DNA of 64,000 bases, from NCBI RefSeq assembly GCF_017888565.1, contig NZ_JAGHFX010000080.1, positions 1-64,000 of the forward strand, written 5' to 3'. Below, piece by piece: positions 1-7,530 of this stretch; the stretch's first letter is position 1; every line of letters begins with the position of its first letter. The translations under genes were made by a program, and so were the position numbers. This stretch comes from Clostridium sp. GTDB taxonomy: Bacteria > Bacillota > Clostridia > Clostridiales > Clostridiaceae. The notes beneath the pieces are model-generated. The model saw only the letters and a list, made by a program, of their open reading frames with translations. It had not been told where the DNA came from and made no database searches.

Positions 1-63
1 CTCCTGTTGCTCCTGTTGCTCCTGTTGCTCCTGTTGCTCCTGTTGCTCCTGTTGCTCCTGTTG
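1..63 (-). repeat. 9-bp tandem repeat coding for Gly-Ala-Thr
   Basis: Seven identical copies of a 9-base unit (GCAACAGGA on the minus strand) fill the left edge and continue outside the window. Each unit encodes one collagen-like Gly-X-Y triplet. Perfect identity at the DNA level means the array is young or kept homogeneous by slippage, so length should vary between strains. Confidence 0.95.
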
Positions 64-595
64 GTACCATATTATTATGGCATAATTTTAAATAAGGGCC
101 GTTTCCTAATCTACTAGAAGCAAATTCAACATATTCCTTTGAATTTTTTACTTTTATAGTTATCCCATAATTAGGGAAAATATTATTAATCCAACCTTTA
201 ACTAATTCTTTTATACTAATTCTTATATACATATTAACATCTGTATGAGATATTATCTTACTAATACCTGTATATATAGCTCTAGGTGCTGTTGAGTCAG
301 TTACATTATTTACATCATAATAGTCTAAATTTCTATATATCTCTATCTTTATTCTGTTACAGCTTGTAAAGTTTGCTGATGTCACATAAAGCATTAGACT
401 ACTTTCAGAAAAATACGTAGATTTATTAAATTCATCTAAATCGAACCTCATTAAAGTTCTAAATTCTCCTATAAGTCTTCTATAACTGCTACAATTATAT
501 CCTACTGCCAAATATGGTAGATCAGAAAAATTTTTGTTTACTAGTCTATTGAATACAAAAGTATCTTCTGAGGTATATATATTTCTACAAACCAA
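1..595 (-). CDS. Collagen-like surface protein with DNRLRE-type N-terminal domain (partial, C-terminal part beyond window)
   Basis: The frame starts at a TTG (595-593) seven bases after GGAGGT and is open for 198 codons to the left edge. Residues 1 to about 175 look like a DNRLRE-type beta-sandwich domain (secreted-protein module): it ends with the pattern 'YGITIKV...YVEFASSRLGNGPYLKL'-like, typical of that family. This is followed directly by perfect Gly-Ala-Thr triplets built from a 9-base unit (positions 1-63). Such collagen triplets in clostridia and bacilli usually belong to exosporium filaments or surface proteins. No signal peptide is visible, as in many exosporium proteins. The DNRLRE assignment rests on pattern only; the collagen assignment is firm. 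A terminator for the upstream remnant (749-779) suggests this gene has its own transcript. Confidence 0.72.
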   Translation of the reverse strand, partial: MVCRNIYTSEDTFVFNRLVNKNFSDLPYLAVGYNCSSYRRLIGEFRTLMRFDLDEFNKSTYFSESSLMLYVTSANFTSCNRIKIEIYRNLDYYDVNNVTDSTAPRAIYTGISKIISHTDVNMYIRISIKELVKGWINNIFPNYGITIKVKNSKEYVEFASSRLGNGPYLKLCHNNMVPTGATGATGATGATGATGATG

Positions 596-748
596 TTATT
601 GCACCTCCTAATTAACTGTTTATTACATAATATTCAAAAAATCAAATTATGTTTATCTTAAATTTGTATTTACTTTCATATAATTGCTAGAAATAGATGT
701 TTAATTCTTCTATTAATTATAAATTTAAAATTTAATTTTATTTTTAAA

Positions 749-779
749 CAAAAAAATGCACAGAAGAACTAACTTCTGT
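749..779 (-). terminator. Rho-independent terminator after exosporium remnant
   Basis: Stem ACAGAAG/CTTCTGT (760-766 with 773-779) followed on the minus strand by GCATTTTTTT. It sits 37 bases past the stop of the BclB-like remnant. Confidence 0.75.
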
Positions 780-815
780 ACAAAATTTATTAATATATCA
801 AATTAATATTATCAA

Positions 816-1181
816 TTACTCTATAGAAATACCTTCACTTGCATATCCTCCTACTGTATCAGTAAGAGTGGTACCAGTAACTGTTCCTGTAAAAATTAAT
901 ACTAATAGTTCTAATGCCACAGGCATTGATAAATTTTCAGCTACTCCAGTAATTATATTTCCTACATTTATATTCTCCTACATTAATAGTATACAAAAGC
1001 TTAGACTGTTGCTTCTATAATTACAATATTAGCTTGTATTGATAATCCTAAATAATTAACAGTTTCACCTGTTCTATTTAGTAACCTTAATATAGAAGGT
1101 TTACTTAAAACTGCTATAAGCGCACTTCCACTTATTTGTACTGTTGCTCCTTGCGCTCCTGCTGATCCTGGCGGTCCGCGT
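816..1181 (-). pseudogene. Remnant of exosporium collagen-like protein, BclB-type C-terminal domain
   Basis: Reading minus from about 1181, a frame without any start codon gives four collagen-like triplets (GPPGSAGAQGAT) and then about 45 residues of a hydrophobic beta-rich domain, ending at TAA 1003-1001. A second, offset frame from about 980 to the TAA at 818-816 encodes the end of the domain: 'SMPVALELLVLIFTGTVTG' and 'DTVGGYASEGISIE'. These pieces resemble the BclB/exosporium glycoprotein C-terminal domain (TIGR03721 type), whose members end in a similar 'GYASAG-SI' pattern. The N-terminal region and most of the triplets are missing and the frame is broken at least once, so this is a relic. 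Its terminator is still present. It may derive from a paralogue of the collagen-like gene just downstream. Confidence 0.7.
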
Positions 1182-1302
1182 TCTTTATTTATAAATTAAA
1201 CATAATTCAATTAAAATATATACCTTTTTAAAACAAATTTAGCTTTGTTTCCAAGTACCTTTTAACATATAATTTATTAATATAACTTTTAAAAAATATA
1301 AT

Positions 1303-1336
1303 AAAAAAGTGGATTCTTAAAAAATCCACTTTTTTT
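1303..1336 (-). terminator. Terminator of the rnf operon
   Basis: AAAAAGTGGATT/AATCCACTTTTTT hairpin, 20 bases after the rnfB stop; U-tracts on both strands so it may work in both directions. Confidence 0.85.
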
Positions 1337-1355
1337 ATTATATTATTTATTAATT

Positions 1356-2153
1356 TTAATTTAAAAATATATTTTTTATAGCACCTGTTGGACACTTTTT
1401 AGTACATAATTGGCAATTTACGCACTTATCATAATCAACCTTAGCTAAATTATTAGTTACATGAACAGCATCCTTAGGACAGTTTCTTTCACATAGTCTA
1501 CATCCTATACATGCTGCTGAGCAATTTTCTTTAACATGTCTTCCTATTTCTATATTGTTACATTCTACTCTTACTTTCTTTGAAACAGGAACTGATTCAA
1601 TAAGCCCTTTAGGACATATATTTATACACGCTCCACAGTTTGTACATTTATCCACGTTAACCTTAGCAATTCCATTTATGATTTCTAATGCTCCAAACTC
1701 ACAAACGCTAACGCAACTTCCAAGCCCTAGACATCCATAAGAGCATGATTTTGATCCGCCATCAATCATTAATGATGCTGTAAGACAATCACTTACACCT
1801 TCTAACTCATATTTTGATTTAGCTGAATCACAATTTCCATTACACTTTACAAAGGCAGTCATCTTTTCAGTAGTATCCACCTTAATTCCCAATACATTTC
1901 CAATATCTTCTGCAGTTTTTGCTCCACCTACAGAACATAAATTTGGTCTTGCTCCAGCTGTTACAACAGCTTCTGCATAAGCATCACATCCAGCAAAACC
2001 ACATCCCCCACAGTTTGCTCCTGGTAAACATTCCCTTAACATAGGTATCTTAGGATCAACTTTAACTTCAAAAGCCTTTGATGCAAAGCCTAAAAGCACT
2101 CCAAAAATTAATCCTAGAATTCCTAAGCTTAACGCTGCAAATAAAATATTCAT
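1356..2153 (-). CDS. rnfB: Rnf complex subunit RnfB (ferredoxin-type Fe-S protein)
   Basis: RnfB takes electrons from reduced ferredoxin into the Rnf ion-pumping complex on the cytoplasmic face. The 265-residue protein has one N-terminal membrane anchor (about 5-27), the cluster module 'CLPGANCGGCGFAGC' (Cys42, 48, 51, 56, 73), and four further Cys motifs: 137-151, 170-180, 215-225 and 244-254, the last three in CxxCxxCxxxCP form. This layout and length are normal for RnfB. It is the last gene of rnfCDGEAB, 13 bases after rnfA, with RBS GGAGGAG ahead of the ATG. A terminator follows. Confidence 0.97.
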   Translation of the reverse strand: MNILFAALSLGILGLIFGVLLGFASKAFEVKVDPKIPMLRECLPGANCGGCGFAGCDAYAEAVVTAGARPNLCSVGGAKTAEDIGNVLGIKVDTTEKMTAFVKCNGNCDSAKSKYELEGVSDCLTASLMIDGGSKSCSYGCLGLGSCVSVCEFGALEIINGIAKVNVDKCTNCGACINICPKGLIESVPVSKKVRVECNNIEIGRHVKENCSAACIGCRLCERNCPKDAVHVTNNLAKVDYDKCVNCQLCTKKCPTGAIKNIFLN

Positions 2154-2166
2154 TTTAAATCTCCTC

Positions 2167-2745
2167 CTAGTGAATTAATCCTTGGAATCCTAAAAAGGCA
2201 ATTGACATTAATGCTGCTGTAAATAATGTAATTGGCAACCCTCTTAGAACAACTGGTATATTTTCATTATTATCTATTCTCTCTCTTATGAAAGCTAATA
2301 GTACTATCGATAACATATATCCTGATGCAGCACCTAGTCCATTTACTATAGCTTCTATAAAGTTATATCCTTCTTGAATATTTAATGTAGCCATACCTAA
2401 AACTGCACAGTTTGTTGTTATAAGCGGTAAATATATTCCCAATGCTTTATGAAGAGCTGGAGATAATTTTTTCATTGCCATTTCAACAAATTGAACTAAA
2501 GCTGCAATTACTAATACATTAGCTATTGTTTTTAAATATTCTAATTCTAATGGAACTAATATTCCATTATATACAAGCCATGACATTATTGAAGCTAACG
2601 TCATAACAAATGTTACTGCAAGTCCCATACCTACTGCAGCATCTTTTTTCTTTGAAACTCCAAGGAATGAACATATCCCTAGGAATTTTGAAAGTACAAA
2701 GTTATTTACAAGCATCGCTGCTATGAAAATCATAAATAATTCCAT
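2167..2745 (-). CDS. rnfA: Rnf complex subunit RnfA
   Basis: RnfA is an integral membrane subunit which, with RnfE, holds the intramembrane iron site of the complex. The 192-residue protein has about six membrane spans and the conserved motifs 'NNFVLSKFLGIC' near the N-terminus and 'TTNCAVLG' in the middle, the Cys residues being the expected Fe ligands. Length matches the family. It lies 14 bases after rnfE and is followed by rnfB. Confidence 0.97.
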   Translation of the reverse strand: MELFMIFIAAMLVNNFVLSKFLGICSFLGVSKKKDAAVGMGLAVTFVMTLASIMSWLVYNGILVPLELEYLKTIANVLVIAALVQFVEMAMKKLSPALHKALGIYLPLITTNCAVLGMATLNIQEGYNFIEAIVNGLGAASGYMLSIVLLAFIRERIDNNENIPVVLRGLPITLFTAALMSIAFLGFQGLIH

Positions 2746-2759
2746 TTGTTACACCCCTC

Positions 2760-3476
2760 TTAGTTTTTCTTATTTTCTTTTATTTCTATTCCATTATTAC
2801 TACTACCACAGCTTCCTGTTCCACATCCTGAACAGCTTCCACAGCTATGTTCTAGTGTCTTAACTGCTTCACCAGTTTTTGCTGCTTTTCTTATATTATA
2901 AGCATTTAAAGCTACCATAAGTCCACCTAAAGTAAAGAATGCACCCGGTGCTAATATCATTATAGAAGCTGGTTTAATACTTTCAGGTATTATTTGAATC
3001 CCTAAAATTTGCCCTGCTCCTAATATTTCTCTAAATGTTCCTATTAAGAATAATGCAATAGTAAATCCAAGCCCCATTCCAATTGCATCAAATATAGATG
3101 GTAAAATTGGATTTTTTGAAGCATAAGCTTCTGCTCTACCTAATATTATACAGTTAACAACTATTAATGGTATAAAGATTCCTAAAGATGAATATAAACT
3201 TGGAATATATCCTTGCATTAACATATCAACTACTGTAACAAATGATGCAATAACTACTATATATGCTGGTATTCTAATCTTATCTGGAACTAATTTTCTT
3301 ATTGCTGAAATCATCATATTAGAAAATATTAGAACTACAGTTGAAGCTAGGCCCATACCTAATGCATTTTTAGCACTTGTTGTAACTGCTAAAGTAGGAC
3401 ACATAGCTAAAACTTGAACAAAAATCGGGTTTTCAGTAATTATCCCATTTTTTAATCTTTCAATTAACTTATTCAT
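2760..3476 (-). CDS. rnfE: Rnf complex subunit RnfE with Cys-rich C-terminal tail
   Basis: RnfE is the membrane partner of RnfA. The protein has about six spans; the matching pseudo-symmetric motifs 'NPIFVQVLAMCPTLAVT' and 'VVNCIILGRAEA' are present. After the last span (about residue 195) comes a tail of some 35 residues with four Cys in a Gly/Ser setting ('HSCGSCSGCGTGSC'), then a Lys-rich end. I cannot say from memory how common this tail is in clostridia; it could bind metal or a cluster or be an unordered extension. RBS AGGAAG. Confidence 0.96.
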   Translation of the reverse strand: MNKLIERLKNGIITENPIFVQVLAMCPTLAVTTSAKNALGMGLASTVVLIFSNMMISAIRKLVPDKIRIPAYIVVIASFVTVVDMLMQGYIPSLYSSLGIFIPLIVVNCIILGRAEAYASKNPILPSIFDAIGMGLGFTIALFLIGTFREILGAGQILGIQIIPESIKPASIMILAPGAFFTLGGLMVALNAYNIRKAAKTGEAVKTLEHSCGSCSGCGTGSCGSSNNGIEIKENKKN

Positions 3477-3497
3477 TGTCTTCCTCCTAATTTATTA

Positions 3498-4112
3498 TTA
3501 ATTTGCACTAGCTCCTGTATCTGCATCAGTTTCTTCTTGTGGTGCTACTTCTTCTCCCTTTATATTTTCTAAGTAGAAAGTTATAGCTTCATTTACTGCG
3601 CTGACAGATGCTTTACTTGAAGTTGTAGCTCCTGATATAGCTTCTACTTCATTATCCTTATTAGGAGTTACCTTAACTACTTCTAAATATCCTGTTGCAG
3701 GCTTATCCTTAAATCTAGAAGTAAACTTCTCTTCTGAAATCTTTGCTCCAAGACCTGGTGTTTCACTATGTGCTAATACCTTTATTCCTGAAACCTTATC
3801 ATCTTTTGATATTCCTACTACAAAATCTACTGCTCCATGGAATCCCTTACTAGTAACCTTTAAAACATATCCTACTACATCGTTCCCATTTACAGCTTCA
3901 TATATTTCCTTTATATTTCCTTCAGCATCAAGTTCCATATCCATATCTTGAATACCTTGTGCTTCAGGCATTATATAACTTAAATCTTCTTTGCTTACTT
4001 TTGAATTTTCTATAATTGCTTCCTTAGTTAAATCATTTGCAAATCCAAGTAAAAGACCTGCAATCATAGTTATAATTAGAAGGATTCCTCCTAGCTTAAA
4101 ATTCTCTTTCAT
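3498..4112 (-). CDS. rnfG: Rnf complex subunit RnfG (covalent FMN)
   Basis: RnfG is a membrane-anchored extracytoplasmic flavoprotein. One N-terminal span (about 10-27) is followed by an FMN-binding domain; 'AISGATTSS' at 158-166 carries Thr163, the residue to which ApbE-type flavin transferase would attach FMN. The last 25 residues are acidic and low-complexity. Length 204 is normal. RBS GGAGG lies 12 bases before the ATG, a slightly long spacing. No apbE gene is in the window. Confidence 0.96.
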   Translation of the reverse strand: MKENFKLGGILLIITMIAGLLLGFANDLTKEAIIENSKVSKEDLSYIMPEAQGIQDMDMELDAEGNIKEIYEAVNGNDVVGYVLKVTSKGFHGAVDFVVGISKDDKVSGIKVLAHSETPGLGAKISEEKFTSRFKDKPATGYLEVVKVTPNKDNEVEAISGATTSSKASVSAVNEAITFYLENIKGEEVAPQEETDADTGASAN

Positions 4113-4119
4113 AATTATA

Positions 4120-5010
4120 TTAAGCCTCCTTCTTAACTTTTATTTTTTTTGTTGTAAAATACTCTATAAGAGGAGTAAATAAATTAGTAATTATTATTGC
4201 ATAATAAGGTCCTTCCGGATTAAATCCCTTAACAGCTATAATTGCAGCACAAACACCTGATATTATTCCGAATATGTACTGTCCTATCTTTGTCATTGGT
4301 GTTGTTCCATAATCTGTAGTCATAAATATAGCTGCTACAAAAAATGCTCCAGGAAGTAATAAGTCTTTTTCAAAAATATTATACATAATCATTGCTGAAG
4401 CTATAAATGCAATAGGTCCTCTTAAGCTGATTCTTCCTCTTAATACTAAGTATAATCCACCTATGCATAACGCTAATATAGATACTTCTCCTATACTTCC
4501 ATTTGCTTGTCCTATAATTTTATCAAGTAAAGGAACTACTACTTCTGTTGACCCAGACGCTGCTGATGTTGCATCTGTTGCTGGCTTTGCCATAACTCCA
4601 GCCCATGAAGCAATTAAGAATGCTTTTGTAGCTGCTGCTGGATTCATAAAGTTTTGACCAAGCCCACCAAAAAACTGTTTAACAACAATTGTTGCAAATA
4701 TTGATCCTACAATCGGTATCCATAATGGAACATAAGTTGGCATAATAAGCGCTAAAATAATACCTAAAACTATTGGACTTAAATCAGTTAAAAAAGATTT
4801 CTTCTTTACAAACTTATTCCAAAGTCCTTCTGCTATAATACTAGTTACAACAGTTGCAACTATTACTTTAACTGCATCAATCTTATAAAAATATACTCCT
4901 GCAAATAATGCTGGAATTAATGCTATAATAAAATCAAGCATTATCTTATTAATCCCAAGACCTTTTTTTACATGAGGTGCTGGTGATATTTTAAGATTTT
5001 TAATTTCCAC
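4120..5010 (-). CDS. rnfD: Rnf complex subunit RnfD
   Basis: RnfD is a membrane subunit with covalent FMN. The open frame begins at GTG 5019, but that codon overlaps the RBS AGGAG; the GTG at 5010, eight bases further, has proper spacing and gives MEIKNLKISPAPH, the usual RnfD beginning. About eight to ten membrane spans; 'FFGGLGQNFMNPAAATKAF' and 'TTDYGTTPMT' are family motifs. The usual S/DGAT flavin motif is not clear; the corresponding loop reads 'SAASGSTEVVVPL', so the flavin site is diverged or uses the Thr in SGST. Confidence 0.93.
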   Translation of the reverse strand: MEIKNLKISPAPHVKKGLGINKIMLDFIIALIPALFAGVYFYKIDAVKVIVATVVTSIIAEGLWNKFVKKKSFLTDLSPIVLGIILALIMPTYVPLWIPIVGSIFATIVVKQFFGGLGQNFMNPAAATKAFLIASWAGVMAKPATDATSAASGSTEVVVPLLDKIIGQANGSIGEVSILALCIGGLYLVLRGRISLRGPIAFIASAMIMYNIFEKDLLLPGAFFVAAIFMTTDYGTTPMTKIGQYIFGIISGVCAAIIAVKGFNPEGPYYAIIITNLFTPLIEYFTTKKIKVKKEA

Positions 5011-5039
5011 TCTCTTCACTCCTATTCAGATTTTTATTA

Positions 5040-5966
5040 CTATTTAAATGTTTTTGCAGTTTTAATAGTTTGTGCTATTTCTATATTAGAAGGACAAGCA
5101 AAACTACATAAACCACAATCAATACATTTTTCTCCACCAAACTTTTTAAACTCTTCTTTTTCACCTATTTTAGAAAGTTCAACTAATTTTATTGGATTTA
5201 ATCCCTCTGGACATACTCTTAAGCATTTTCCACATCTTATACAGCTATAATTTTCTTCAGATGGCGAATCTTTTTCTGTTAAGAATAAAATTCCTTTAGT
5301 TGTATCCTCTATCACTGAATCTAAATTATATACAGGTGTTCCATTTATACTACCACCATTAATAACTTTCTTAAGTTCTTGAGCATTACCATTCAATGCA
5401 TCAAAAACTTCTTTATATGTTGTTCCTTTTTTTAGCGCAACAACTTTTCCACCATTTATAGAACTTCCATAAACAGTAGCTAGTGTTTCAGTATTTTTTC
5501 CATTTAAAGCTTGTCCTAATTGAACAATTTCAATAATATCGTATATAACTATATCTTTTTCTTCGTTATATACTTTAGAAGCTAATTTACTTTCATATAG
5601 ATCTGTTATAGATGATACTTTAACAACTTCTCCATATTCCTTTAGCGCCTCTTGTAGATTTTTATTTTTTCCATCTACTACAAATTTGACTTTAGAAACT
5701 GATTTGATTTTTTCTAATCCTTTTTTTAAATCTTCTTTTCTTTCTCTTACTATAGTTCCATATCCATTTAAATTAGGTTGAAAACTAAAAGCTTTTATTA
5801 TTACTTTTTTACCTTTATTATTTTCATAAAGTAAAACTAAGCTTTCTTCGATTTCTTTAGCATTTAATTCTTTAGAATTATCATTTGATAATTCTAATAT
5901 GCTAGAATCATTTAATGTAAATGATTTATTGGAAACATTTGCATTACCAAAAAGATTACTTAACAC
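5040..5966 (-). CDS. rnfC: Rnf complex subunit RnfC, short form lacking the N-terminal flavin/NADH part
   Basis: RnfC is the peripheral subunit that normally binds NADH and FMN and carries two [4Fe-4S] clusters. The cluster motifs are intact (Cys242/245/248/252 and Cys281/284/287/291), and about residues 145-235 align in pattern with the usual linker to them. The protein is 308 residues, while RnfC is normally about 430-450. The N-terminal 'GGVHP' region and the glycine-rich flavin/NADH motifs are not visible; residues 1-140 are of unclear origin. The start is GTG 5966 with AGGAGG nine bases ahead, and the promoter-side inverted repeat lies immediately upstream, so the missing part is not hidden upstream. 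First gene of the operon. Confidence 0.85.
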   Translation of the reverse strand: MLSNLFGNANVSNKSFTLNDSSILELSNDNSKELNAKEIEESLVLLYENNKGKKVIIKAFSFQPNLNGYGTIVRERKEDLKKGLEKIKSVSKVKFVVDGKNKNLQEALKEYGEVVKVSSITDLYESKLASKVYNEEKDIVIYDIIEIVQLGQALNGKNTETLATVYGSSINGGKVVALKKGTTYKEVFDALNGNAQELKKVINGGSINGTPVYNLDSVIEDTTKGILFLTEKDSPSEENYSCIRCGKCLRVCPEGLNPIKLVELSKIGEKEEFKKFGGEKCIDCGLCSFACPSNIEIAQTIKTAKTFK

Positions 5967-6002
5967 TATAAAAAACCTCCTACTTTTATTTAAAGTATTT
6001 AA

Positions 6003-6038
6003 CGTTAAAATATACTATATAATCCGTATATTTTAACG
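6003..6038 (-). promoter_or_regulatory. 13-bp perfect inverted repeat upstream of rnfC
   Basis: CGTTAAAATATAC (6003-6015) and GTATATTTTAACG (6026-6038) are perfect arms with a 10-base spacer, 37 bases ahead of the rnfC start. A candidate promoter (-35 at 6073-6078, -10 TAATAT at 6050-6055, spacing 17) would put it at the start of the transcript. It could be an operator or a 5' RNA hairpin. The controlling factor is unknown. Confidence 0.6.
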
Positions 6039-6081
6039 GTTGTACTCCCATATTACCATAAATACTACTTCCCCACAACTT

Positions 6082-6099
6082 TTGTAATATATTTAACAA
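6082..6099. promoter_or_regulatory. Weak Rex-like site upstream of rnf
   Basis: TTGTAATATATTTAACAA resembles the clostridial Rex box TTGTTAA-N4-TTAACAA with two mismatches in one arm. Rex senses NADH/NAD+, which would suit an rnf operon. In AT-rich DNA such matches occur by chance, so this is only a candidate. Confidence 0.25.
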
Positions 6100-6221
6100 G
6101 TTTTTTAATAAAAATTTTAAAAATCTTCGTATTAAACATCATAAATACTAGAACTTTGTCTAAAATTACTAACATCTTTTTATTTTTTAGTTATTTATTT
6201 AACAATATTCTATTTCAAATG

Positions 6222-6250
6222 AAAAAGTAAGCTACTATAGCTTACTTTTT
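6222..6250 (-). terminator. Bidirectional-looking terminator at end of TPR gene
   Basis: Perfect 13-bp stem AAAAAGTAAGCTA/TAGCTTACTTTTT with a 3-base loop; it overlaps the last codons and the stop of the TPR gene. Confidence 0.85.
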
Positions 6251-7161
6251 AAATATTCATTATATGCATTTAAATTTCTTAATTTATCTAATTCTTTATC
6301 TTTTATCATATATTCAAAAAATAAATTATTTAGTTCTATACTTTTAATTAAATCTTTAAAAGCTTTATTTAGCTCTCCTATATTAACATAAAAACAGCTT
6401 CTATTATAATATAAAAAGCTCGAATCAGTATTATTTTCTATTCCTTCTGTAATAACCTCTATCGCTTTATTAAAATTATCTTTTTCTCTATATAAAACTG
6501 ATAGGTTTAGGTAGCTATATGGATAATATGGATTCTTTTCTATGGACTTCTTATAATATTCTTTTGCCTCTTCTTCTCTTCCTAAATTTTTAAGTAATAC
6601 TCCCTTATTAAATAGAACTCTAAAATTATTAGGATCGATTTTCAAAGCATTATCCATGTATTTTGAAGCTTTAGAATACTCTCCTAGTTCTTCATAAATA
6701 CAACCTAAATTTGCATTTGCCCACAAATCATTTGGTACTAATTGTAATGTCTTATTGTAATATTTTATAGCATTTTCCTTATCACTTAATTCGTCATATG
6801 CATTAGCTAAATAAAAGTATGCTCTATCATAATTATTATCTAAGTTAATAGCAGTTTTATAATATTCTATAGCTTCTTCCAAAAATCCATCTTCATCATA
6901 TAGAACCCCTAATCCATAATAAGCTCTTGCATCTTTTTCATCTATTAAAATAGCTTCTCTATATTTTTCTTCTGATAAATCTTTATAACCTAATTTATCA
7001 TATAAAAGTGCCATATCTAATATAAGTTCTATATCTTTTTTTCCTTGCTCAAACCTATATGCTTTTTTATAAAACTTCACTGCTTTCGCATATTCTTTTT
7101 CTGTTATAAAATTTCTAGCAATATTAATATAATTGTCAAAAAGATATCTATTATCTTGCAT
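6235..7161 (-). CDS. Tetratricopeptide repeat protein
   Basis: The 308-residue protein is made of about seven to eight TPR units from residue 10 to 270 (repeated 'A..YYGLG.LYDE.G..EEAI.YYK.AI'-like pattern, spacing 34 residues). TPR solenoids mediate protein contacts; no enzyme domain, signal peptide or membrane segment is visible, so it should be cytoplasmic. It is 19 bases after a small membrane-protein gene and probably in one operon with it and the SEC-C gene. RBS GAGGT. Partner unknown. Confidence 0.9.
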   Translation of the reverse strand: MQDNRYLFDNYINIARNFITEKEYAKAVKFYKKAYRFEQGKKDIELILDMALLYDKLGYKDLSEEKYREAILIDEKDARAYYGLGVLYDEDGFLEEAIEYYKTAINLDNNYDRAYFYLANAYDELSDKENAIKYYNKTLQLVPNDLWANANLGCIYEELGEYSKASKYMDNALKIDPNNFRVLFNKGVLLKNLGREEEAKEYYKKSIEKNPYYPYSYLNLSVLYREKDNFNKAIEVITEGIENNTDSSFLYYNRSCFYVNIGELNKAFKDLIKSIELNNLFFEYMIKDKELDKLRNLNAYNEYLKSKL

Positions 7162-7180
7162 CTTTTTACCTCATTTATAT

Positions 7181-7516
7181 TTATTTAATATAGTTTCTGA
7201 TTCCTTTATTTATAACATTAAAGAAAAATATTTCAATAAGAATTATAAATACAATGATAATTAATAAATTCATCTTAAAAAATATAGATGCAGATGCTAG
7301 AAATATATATAATGAACCTTCTAACACTACAACTTCTCCAAGCCACCTTGAAAAAGTCTTTGTATCTTTTATATTTGAAATATTAAACTCATTATTCAAA
7401 ATTGAAAAACTTTCGACTATAAATCCTAATATCAATAATTTTTTCTTTAATAACACAGTTATTCCAAGTATAAGCTCTATAATTCCCCATCCTAATATTA
7501 AATATTTAAAAATCAT
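7181..7516 (-). CDS. Small hydrophobic membrane protein
   Basis: 111 residues with about three membrane spans (about 5-30, 65-80 and 82-100) and no motif I recognise. RBS AGGGGAG is six bases before the ATG. Placed between the SEC-C protein and the TPR protein with gaps of 14 and 19 bases, so co-transcribed. Function unknown. Confidence 0.7.
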   Translation of the reverse strand: MIFKYLILGWGIIELILGITVLLKKKLLILGFIVESFSILNNEFNISNIKDTKTFSRWLGEVVVLEGSLYIFLASASIFFKMNLLIIIVFIILIEIFFFNVINKGIRNYIK

Positions 7517-7530
7517 ATTTAACTCCCCTT

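Noticed and set aside
1..63. Short repeats that might be part of a CRISPR array
   Set aside because: Units are contiguous 9-mers without spacers and encode Gly-Ala-Thr in frame with a collagen-like protein.
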